A DNA stretch of 6,140 nt. Source: Actinomycetota bacterium. Its GTDB lineage: Bacteria; Actinomycetota; Humimicrobiia; Humimicrobiales; Humimicrobiaceae. Positions within the stretch are counted from its first letter, which is position 1, and each line of letters begins with the position of its first letter. Shown one piece after another: positions 1 to 6,140 of this stretch. A program made the translations under genes and the position numbers. The notes under the pieces are model-generated. The model was given only the letters and a program-made list of their open reading frames with translations, did not search any database and was not told the origin of the DNA. The stretch spans positions 1 to 6,140 of the forward strand of contig JAMCVO010000103.1 of the NCBI GenBank assembly GCA_023475715.1. Direction: 5' to 3'.

Positions 1-176
1 TTGTAGATGCAGTGTCGGAAAACCTGGATAAGGCAGGGTTGAGATGTATGCAGGCTTTAAAGCTCCCTTTGATTTTTTAATTACTATGGTGCTTTCTCCC
101 CTGTTATCTATATTAATACCGATTTCTTTTAATTTAGGGCAGAATATACCCATGTTTTCCCACACTGCATCTACAA
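1..176. repeat. Imperfect 23-bp inverted repeat at window edge (arms 1-23 and 154-176)
   Basis: The reverse complement of bases 1-23 matches bases 154-176 at 22 of 23 positions. The only mismatch is base 16 against base 161, and bases 1-15 match 162-176 perfectly (acactgcatctacaa). Both arms lie inside murA, and the left arm ends exactly at the window edge. The MurA protein remains family-like up to the Thr codon at 15-13 and departs from the family immediately after it. This fits a fold-back or template-switch artefact primed by the short homology around gttttcc and aca. The match itself is certain; the artefact interpretation is inference. Confidence 0.75.
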
Positions 177-963
177 TTTCAACTTTTTTCCCGCACAAAG
201 CACCTGCTATTATAAATGTGCCTGCTTCGATGCTGTCAGGCATTATTTCATATTCACATCCTTTTAATTCTTCGGATCCTTCAATGGATATACTATCGGT
301 GCCTATACCTGTTATCTTTGCCCCGCAGCTATTAAGATAATTTGCCAGATCATTGATTTCAGGTTCTTTTGCCGCGTTATTTATAACGGTTTTCCCGCTT
401 GAAAGACAGGCTGCCATTATTATGTTTTCGGTTGCCCCCCTTGAAGGAAATTCTAGATTTACTTCCGCACCTTTAAGCTTTTTTTTTGAACTTCTGGCCA
501 TACCTCCGGCTGATGCTTTTGAATAAACATATCCATGTTCTATTACATTTTCAGCTCCCATCAGCTCAAAACCTTTAAGATGCAAATCAATCTGTCTCGA
601 ACCTATATTACATCCTCCCGGAATTGCCACCTTGACTTCTCCAAATCTTGAAAGAAGCGGCCCAGCTACCAGAATAGATGCTCTCATTTTTCTTACAAGT
701 TCATAAGGAGCTTCAAATGATTTTATATTGTCGGAATTTATTTCCAGAACATTGCTCGCACTATCAAAATTTACTTCTGCTCCCAGCAAGCTCAAAACTT
801 CTGCCATGGTTAAAACATCATCAATTGCAGGAACATTTTTCAGGGTTGTTTTGCCGCCAGCCATAATTGATGCAGCCATTATTTTTAATGCAGAATTTTT
901 AGCCCCGCTTATTTTTACCTTACCATTTAACTTATTTCCACCTTTAACAATAAACTTTGCCAT
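1..963 (-). CDS. murA: UDP-N-acetylglucosamine 1-carboxyvinyltransferase MurA (partial, 3' end outside window)
   Basis: MurA transfers enolpyruvate from PEP to the 3'-OH of UDP-GlcNAc, the first committed step of peptidoglycan synthesis in the cytoplasm. The reading frame opens with ATG at 963-961 and runs without a stop to base 1, giving 321 of roughly 420 expected residues. The N-terminus has the family hallmark ISGAKNSALK, with the substrate-binding Lys22. The motif PGGCNIGSR carries the PEP-binding Cys at residue 118 (Cys115 in E. coli) and the conserved Arg122. NNAAKEPEI and DSIEAGTF are further family motifs, and LPYPGFPT lies near the left edge. A weak Shine-Dalgarno (AGGA, 969-972) precedes the ATG. 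The gene follows the atp operon after a 249-base gap, a neighbourhood known in Bacillota and seen near atp genes in Actinomycetota. Oddity: PGFPT is followed by LHLQ, where the family has Asp (E. coli Asp305, catalytic); these last four codons probably come from a chimeric contig end. Family identity is near certain. Confidence 0.96.
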   Translation of the reverse strand, partial: MAKFIVKGGNKLNGKVKISGAKNSALKIMAASIMAGGKTTLKNVPAIDDVLTMAEVLSLLGAEVNFDSASNVLEINSDNIKSFEAPYELVRKMRASILVAGPLLSRFGEVKVAIPGGCNIGSRQIDLHLKGFELMGAENVIEHGYVYSKASAGGMARSSKKKLKGAEVNLEFPSRGATENIIMAACLSSGKTVINNAAKEPEINDLANYLNSCGAKITGIGTDSISIEGSEELKGCEYEIMPDSIEAGTFIIAGALCGKKVEIVDAVWENMGIFCPKLKEIGINIDNRGESTIVIKKSKGALKPAYISTLPYPGFPTLHLQ

Positions 964-1026
964 TATTTTCCTATATCTTATGAATTTTTCTAAAAATTTC
1001 CACTTACCTTATTTATCCGAATGCTG

Positions 1027-1032
1027 ATTATA
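1027..1032 (-). promoter_or_regulatory. Candidate -10 box for murA (TATAAT)
   Basis: On the minus strand a perfect TATAAT stands 63 bases upstream of the murA ATG. The nearest -35-like hexamer, TTGATG (plus-strand 1044-1049), is only 11 bases away, too close for a standard sigma-70 type promoter, and the hexamers at 16 to 18 bases are poor. In so AT-rich a gap a chance match is quite possible. If functional, it would let murA be transcribed independently of the atp message. Confidence 0.22.
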
Positions 1033-1068
1033 TGTCTTTCATACATCAACTTTTAAATAATAAATATA

Positions 1069-1095
1069 AAACTATAATTATATATATTATAGTTT
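1069..1095. repeat. Perfect 10-bp AT-only inverted repeat
   Basis: Arms AAACTATAAT (1069-1078) and ATTATAGTTT (1086-1095) are exact reverse complements around a 7-base loop of alternating T and A. On the minus strand the second arm runs into a T-rich stretch (ttttatattt), so it could act as a weak terminator of the atp message or as a protein-binding palindrome upstream of murA. Only one G-C pair is present in the stem, so terminator function is doubtful. The structure is visible directly; its role is unknown. Confidence 0.4.
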
Positions 1096-1212
1096 AATTT
1101 AAAATAGGATTTTTAAAACCTTATCGGACTTTTTATTTATATTTTTTGACATAGCGAAACAAGTAATTGCTAAATTATCAGTAAATACTAATAAAAACAA
1201 TAGTAAAGAGGC

Positions 1213-1602
1213 TTAAAATCTGCCAAGAGTTTTAAGGGCAGCAGTAGCTTGTGCAATTTTCTTTGTTTCTTCAGTAATTTCATGGCTGATATTATGTTTT
1301 TTATGAAGCTCATCCAATACTTCAGCTTTATTCTCCTCGCTTGTGATAACTGCGTATTCGGTAATTATGTTTGCCGTATTTCCTACAAATTGAAGATATC
1401 CCCTGCATACAGCTATTAGATTTACATCTTTTTCATTAATTATCTTTACAATCCCTATATTGAGAAAGCATATTATCGGGAGATGATTTGGAAGAATTCC
1501 AAGTCCGCCGCCGGCTGAAGGAATGCCAATATAATCCGCTTCGCCTTCAAATACTTTTTGTTCGGGAGTTACAATGCTTACTTTTATTTTCTTTTCGGAC
1601 AT
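1213..1602 (-). CDS. atpC: F1Fo ATP synthase epsilon subunit AtpC
   Basis: Epsilon is part of the central rotor stalk, binding gamma and the c-ring and, in many bacteria, restraining ATP hydrolysis. The 129-residue protein is of usual family length. The N-terminal beta-sandwich is recognisable from VSIVTPEQKVFEGEA (about residues 8-22) and the conserved turn GILPNHLPI (35-43). The C-terminal helical hairpin (about 88-129) is present but lacks the (I/L)DxxRA ATP-binding motif of Bacillus-type epsilon, reading instead LDELHKK and then a Lys- and Ala-rich tail ending LKTLGRF. The ATG at 1602-1600 has a good ribosome binding site, AAGAGGT, at plus-strand 1609-1615, six bases from the start. It lies 64 bases after atpD and is the last ATP synthase gene, the standard position for atpC. 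Identity is certain; whether this epsilon is inhibitory cannot be read from sequence. Confidence 0.97.
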   Translation of the reverse strand: MSEKKIKVSIVTPEQKVFEGEADYIGIPSAGGGLGILPNHLPIICFLNIGIVKIINEKDVNLIAVCRGYLQFVGNTANIITEYAVITSEENKAEVLDELHKKHNISHEITEETKKIAQATAALKTLGRF

Positions 1603-1666
1603 CTTATAACCTCTTGAATCTGGTTCTTATCTCTAAAATGAGCCAAAGTGGGCAGTTTCCATTAAC

Positions 1667-3124
<1,458 letters not shown>

Positions 3125-3158
3125 TCACTCCCTGCAATCATAAAAAGATAAATTTTTG

Positions 3159-4067
3159 TTATTGTTTTAAAGCTTCCGCACCTGATGCAATTTCGGCAAT
3201 CTCAATAGTTATCTGCTGCTGTCTTGCTCTGTGATACTTTCGGGTCAAATCTCTAACCATATCGTCAGAAGCATCGCTTGCGCTTCTCATTGCAGTCATT
3301 CTTGCACCCGTCTCGCTTGCTGTTGATTCAAGAAGCGCATTATAAACAATTGTATAAATATATTCGGTAATTAATGAAAGCAATACATCATAGGACGAAG
3401 GCTCAAATATAAAGTCTGTTATGCTTTCACCTGTTTTGCTATCCTGGTCCCTGTAATCATGTAACTGCTCCTTCTTTAGCTGTTCCAGCGGAACTGGCAG
3501 AACCTGCTTTGACACTGTCTGCTGCTCCGTCGCATTCTTAAATCTTGTATAACATATTTCAACCATATCCACGTTGCTGCTAAGGTATTCCCTCATAAGG
3601 TCATTTGCAATTTCTCTTGCATCCAGAAATTTCGGATAATCCGAAAGGTTTTCATAAACTTCATTTAACTGCATACCCATGTATTTAAAATGATTTTTAC
3701 CTTTAGTACCTATGATATTCAGCTTTATTTTTTTACCAGATGATTCATGCTCTCTGATTCTTGAATTGATAAGCTTCATTATATTTGTGTTATAGCCACC
3801 GCAAAGTCCCCTGTCAGCAGTAATACCTAAAATCAATATATTTTTAAATGAGCCATGTTCTCTGATAAAAGGATTTTCCATTGTACCAGGAAAATTTGAA
3901 AGCCCAGCTATAAAGTCTTCAAGTTTTTCCATAAAAGGTCTGGCTTCAAAGATTCTGTTTTGTGCTTTTCTGATCTTGGAAGAAGCAACCATCTCCATGG
4001 CTTTTATTATTTTACCCATCCCGGATACACTTTTTATTCTGCTTCTAAGTGCTTTTGTGTCCTGCAT
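3159..4067 (-). CDS. atpG: F1Fo ATP synthase gamma subunit AtpG
   Basis: Gamma is the central shaft whose coiled-coil termini rotate inside the alpha3beta3 ring. The N-terminal helix shows the family pattern RIKSVSGMGKIIKAMEMVAS (about 10-29), where the C-terminal TQKITKAM-type motif of other gammas is varied to MGKIIKAM. The core has TADRGLCGGYN (83-93), a hallmark of the family. The C-terminal helix includes ESTASETGARMTAM (247-260) and the complete gamma signature ITIEIAEIASGAEA (286-299). At 302 residues it is a little longer than the common 285-290, with the extra length apparently in the middle domain around residues 190-215 (charged, Lys/Asp-rich); there is no cysteine-bearing redox insert of the chloroplast type. 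The ATG at 4067-4065 has only a weak Shine-Dalgarno (TGGGAT, plus-strand 4072-4077). It follows atpA by 26 bases, suggesting translational coupling within one message. Confidence 0.98.
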   Translation of the reverse strand: MQDTKALRSRIKSVSGMGKIIKAMEMVASSKIRKAQNRIFEARPFMEKLEDFIAGLSNFPGTMENPFIREHGSFKNILILGITADRGLCGGYNTNIMKLINSRIREHESSGKKIKLNIIGTKGKNHFKYMGMQLNEVYENLSDYPKFLDAREIANDLMREYLSSNVDMVEICYTRFKNATEQQTVSKQVLPVPLEQLKKEQLHDYRDQDSKTGESITDFIFEPSSYDVLLSLITEYIYTIVYNALLESTASETGARMTAMRSASDASDDMVRDLTRKYHRARQQQITIEIAEIASGAEALKQ

Positions 4068-4093
4068 TTTTATCCCACATGGCTTTTGATTGA

Positions 4094-5608
4094 TTAATTT
4101 ATAAAGTTTTGCCTGAAATTTTCTATAGCCTCTGAAATAAGCTTCTCCAGTTCATCAGTTATATCATTTAATCTTGAAAGCTCTCTCATAATTTCTTTTT
4201 TCGAATTATGCATGTAAGAAATAAGCTCATGCTCAAAATGTTTAACGGTTTTTATTTCAATATCGTCAAGATAGCCTCTGGTTAATGCAAATATAACCAG
4301 AACCTGGTCTTCTACGGGTATGGGCTGATACAGATTCTGCTTTAAAATTTCAACTGTTTTTTCTCCCCTTGCAAGCTGTTTTCTTGTTTCCTTGTCAAGC
4401 TCTGTTCCAAACTTGGCAAATGTTTCAAGTTCTTTGTATTGTGCAAGACCCAGCCTCAGCATCCCTGCTACTTTTTTCATAGCTTTGGTTTGTGCATTAC
4501 CTCCAACTCTGGAAACAGAGATTCCGGCATTTATTGCCGGCCTTACGCCTGCATTAAACAAATCTGTTTCAAGATAGATCTGACCGTCGGTAATGGATAT
4601 CACATTTGTCGGAATATAAGTTGAAAGATCACCCGCCTGGATCTCCACAACAGGAATTGCGGTAAGAGACCCTCCACCAAGTTCCTCTGACAATTTTGCA
4701 GACCGTTCCAGCAGTCTTGAATGCAGATAAAATATGTCACCAGGGTAAGCTTCCCTGCCTGGCGGTCTTCTTAACAATAACGAAATCTGCCTATAGGCGA
4801 CTGCGTGCTTCGAAAGATCATCATACATCACAAGAGCATGCTGACCTTTATACATGAAATATTCCCCCACTGCACACCCAGTATAAGGAGCAAGATATTG
4901 TATGGATGCAGGTGCATTGGCAGGAGCATTAACAATTACCGTATATTCCATTGCACCGACTTCTTCAAGCTTCTCGGCAAGTCTTGCAATATTGGAAGTC
5001 TTCTGACCTATTGCTACATAAATACAAAAAACATCTTTCCCCTTTTGATTTATAATGGTATCTACAAGAATTGAAGTTTTACCTGTAGTCCTGTCACCAA
5101 TTACAAGTTCTCTCTGTCCTTTTCCTATCGGTATCATTGAGTCAATGGCTTTAATTCCTGTTTGAAGAGGTTCTTTAACAGGCTGCCTGTTTATTACACT
5201 TGGAGCCTTGTATTCAATTGGCCGGAAGTCATCGGTTTTTATCTGACCTTTATTATCAACCGGTCTTCCCAGAGGGTCAATAATCCTTCCCAAAAGAGCT
5301 TCCCCAACCGGCACCTCAAGAATCCGATCGGTACATTTTACCTGCGTACCTTCTTCAATTTCAGTTGATTCTCCTAAAATTATTGCTCCGATCTCATTTT
5401 TATCAAGATTAAGAGCCTGGCCATAAATACCGCCTTCAAATTCAAGCATCTCTCCCGACATAGCCCTGGAAAGACCTGTGATCCTGGCAATGCCGTCACC
5501 TGCTTCGACCACTGTCCCGATTTCTTCAATCCTTGTTTCTTTCTTATATTTATTTATCTCAGAGCTTATCAGCTCTGTTATCTTATCGGTCCTTATTGCT
5601 GCTGACAA
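4094..5608 (-). CDS. atpA: F1Fo ATP synthase alpha subunit AtpA
   Basis: Alpha forms the alternating ring with beta, holds the non-catalytic nucleotide sites and supplies the arginine finger to the catalytic ones. Counting from the TTG start at 5608, the 504-residue protein has the P-loop GDRTTGKT (171-178, Lys177), Walker B ending in YDD (Asp263-Asp264), [12 protein letters not shown] (about 280-291), and the alpha/beta signature [10 protein letters not shown] (357-366) followed by the arginine finger Arg367. Most alphas read GDRQTGKT; Thr replaces Gln here. I chose TTG 5608 because a strong ribosome binding site, GGGGGTGA (plus-strand 5614-5621), lies five bases upstream and the length then fits the family. 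An in-frame TTG at 5623 (509 residues) and GTG at 5617 are alternatives with poorer sites. The start lies inside atpH, overlapping by 26 bases, which suggests coupled translation. Identity is certain; the exact start is likely but unproven. Confidence 0.98.
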   Translation of the reverse strand: MSAAIRTDKITELISSEINKYKKETRIEEIGTVVEAGDGIARITGLSRAMSGEMLEFEGGIYGQALNLDKNEIGAIILGESTEIEEGTQVKCTDRILEVPVGEALLGRIIDPLGRPVDNKGQIKTDDFRPIEYKAPSVINRQPVKEPLQTGIKAIDSMIPIGKGQRELVIGDRTTGKTSILVDTIINQKGKDVFCIYVAIGQKTSNIARLAEKLEEVGAMEYTVIVNAPANAPASIQYLAPYTGCAVGEYFMYKGQHALVMYDDLSKHAVAYRQISLLLRRPPGREAYPGDIFYLHSRLLERSAKLSEELGGGSLTAIPVVEIQAGDLSTYIPTNVISITDGQIYLETDLFNAGVRPAINAGISVSRVGGNAQTKAMKKVAGMLRLGLAQYKELETFAKFGTELDKETRKQLARGEKTVEILKQNLYQPIPVEDQVLVIFALTRGYLDDIEIKTVKHFEHELISYMHNSKKEIMRELSRLNDITDELEKLISEAIENFRQNFIN

Positions 5609-6140
5609 ATTCTTCACCCCCAAATTCTAAAGAGTGCAGCCTGGTTCTTAAATCACTTATTTTGCTTTTAATACTCAAGTCTATTACCTTATCTCCAATT
5701 TTAATCAAAAGGCCGCCAATGATATTTTTATCTATCACATTTTTAAGCCTTACATTGAGTTTTGTTCTTTTATCTATACTTTTTTTGATTTCACCCATCA
5801 GGTTTTCGTCAAGCTCAATGGCGCTTATGACCTCAACCAGGATTTGCGTTTTTAATTCATTTACAAGAAGTACAAATTTGTTATAAATCGCTTCGATTGA
5901 TTCTATGGCATCCATGGTAATCATGGTCGCCATTGCTGCCCTAACCGTATTGGTAGTATCATTACTTATTATTTCAAAAGCGGTTTTTATCTTTTCAGGT
6001 TTTTCAACCGACGGATCCGTTAGAAACTTTTTTAAGTCAAGATTATTAACAACAACATCTTTTAACTGCTTGAAGTCTTCTTCAAACATGTCAACTGCGT
6101 TCTCTGCTTTGGCTATATCAAGAAAACACTGGGCATAATA
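5583..6140 (-). CDS. atpH: F1Fo ATP synthase delta subunit AtpH (partial, 5' end outside window)
   Basis: Delta caps the top of F1 and ties it to the b-subunit peripheral stalk of Fo. The frame is open to the right edge, giving 186 codons including the stop (185 residues). The first visible residues, [20 protein letters not shown], match the start of the delta N-terminal helical domain (compare YAxALFELA in relatives), so only a few residues are missing. An internal ATG at 6089 would delete the conserved YA...LDIA segment and is not the true start. Near the C-terminus [15 protein letters not shown] (about 136-150) matches the delta family signature, followed by [18 protein letters not shown]. 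The last residues after that, about sixteen ending SSNKDR, form a polar tail extending beyond where many deltas stop, and they are encoded partly by the overlap with the atpA start. The stop is TAA at 5585-5583. Upstream atpF, atpE and atpB would be expected outside the window. Confidence 0.96.
   Translation of the reverse strand, partial: YYAQCFLDIAKAENAVDMFEEDFKQLKDVVVNNLDLKKFLTDPSVEKPEKIKTAFEIISNDTTNTVRAAMATMITMDAIESIEAIYNKFVLLVNELKTQILVEVISAIELDENLMGEIKKSIDKRTKLNVRLKNVIDKNIIGGLLIKIGDKVIDLSIKSKISDLRTRLHSLEFGGEEFVSSNKDR
5614..5621 (-). promoter_or_regulatory. Ribosome binding site deciding the atpA start
   Basis: GGGGGTGA on the minus strand can pair over eight bases with the 3' end of 16S rRNA, with one G-U wobble. 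It lies within the atpH coding sequence and five bases before TTG 5608. The upstream TTG at 5623 and the GTG at 5617 overlap or precede it and so cannot use it, which favours the 504-residue form of AtpA. Confidence 0.6.

Larger units (their letters stand above)
964..1212. other. AT-rich intergenic region between atpC and murA
   Basis: No gene-like reading frame with a ribosome binding site is visible in these 249 bases, which are far richer in A and T than the flanking genes. The region holds a perfect 10-bp all-AT inverted repeat (1069-1095), a TATAAT box facing murA (1027-1032), and long A and T runs. Just after the atpC stop a 5-bp arm pair TACTA/TAGTA with a 10-base loop can be drawn, but it is too weak to call a terminator. 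In B. subtilis small genes separate atpC from murA; here there is none. Confidence 0.7.

Noticed and set aside
1106..1122. AGG...CCT pairing around ggatttttaaaacc as a hairpin
   Set aside because: Three outer pairs followed by a mismatch and a few A-T pairs closing too small a loop; not a credible structure.
1146..1151. Perfect TTGACA on the plus strand as a promoter
   Set aside because: The hexamers 16-18 bases downstream are poor -10 matches, and it would point antisense into atpC; probably chance in an AT-rich gap.
1190..1212. Small TACTA/TAGTA hairpin just after the atpC stop as a terminator
   Set aside because: Only five pairs, one of them G-C, around a 10-base loop; too weak to support a terminator call.
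5583..6089. atpH starting at the ATG at 6089
   Set aside because: The 17 in-frame codons upstream encode the conserved delta N-terminal segment [13 protein letters not shown], so the true start is beyond the window.
5905..6138. Plus-strand open frame at the right edge, and similar plus-strand frames throughout (for example 728-1027, 2340-2738, 5533-5886)
   Set aside because: Each lies antisense to a confidently identified atp or murA gene, has no convincing ribosome binding site or family resemblance, and is explained as a shadow of the real coding strand.

Overview
This AT-rich window holds the distal half of a bacterial F1Fo ATP synthase operon followed by the start of murA, all on the minus strand. 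Read in the direction of transcription, from high to low coordinates, the order is atpH (delta, 5' end cut by the right window edge), atpA (alpha), atpG (gamma), atpD (beta), atpC (epsilon), a 249-base AT-rich gap, then murA (3' end cut by the left window edge). All five ATP synthase genes are intact within the window. They encode the complete F1 set alpha, beta, gamma, delta, epsilon. The Fo genes (atpB, atpE, atpF) would be expected beyond the right edge, so the coupling ion (H+ or Na+) cannot be judged here.

The organism is a low-GC bacterium. The order atpHAGDC followed by murA is known from Bacillota (in Bacillus subtilis murAA lies a short distance downstream of the atp operon), and atp genes also lie near murA in Actinomycetota. 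The MurA segment ending in LPYPGFPT does not settle which, so a Bacillota or an uncultivated low-GC Actinomycetota lineage are both open. No rRNA, tRNA, mobile element or CRISPR array is visible.

The ATP synthase genes are tightly packed. atpH overlaps atpA by 26 bases if the preferred TTG start of atpA is used, and the other gaps are 26 bases (atpA-atpG), 43 bases (atpG-atpD) and 64 bases (atpD-atpC), so one polycistronic message is likely. The gap between atpC and murA contains a perfect 10-bp all-AT inverted repeat and a TATAAT box, but no classical GC-rich terminator.

I found no undescribed biological system; this is a housekeeping region. The most notable observation is at the left edge. 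There the murA reading frame loses the catalytic Asp expected after PGFPT, and the first 23 bases are an inverted copy (22 of 23 matches) of positions 154-176. This looks like a template-switch or assembly chimera at a contig end rather than biology. Smaller points are the atpH/atpA overlap with a TTG start, a Gln-to-Thr change in the alpha-subunit P-loop, and an epsilon C-terminus without the usual ATP-sensing motif.
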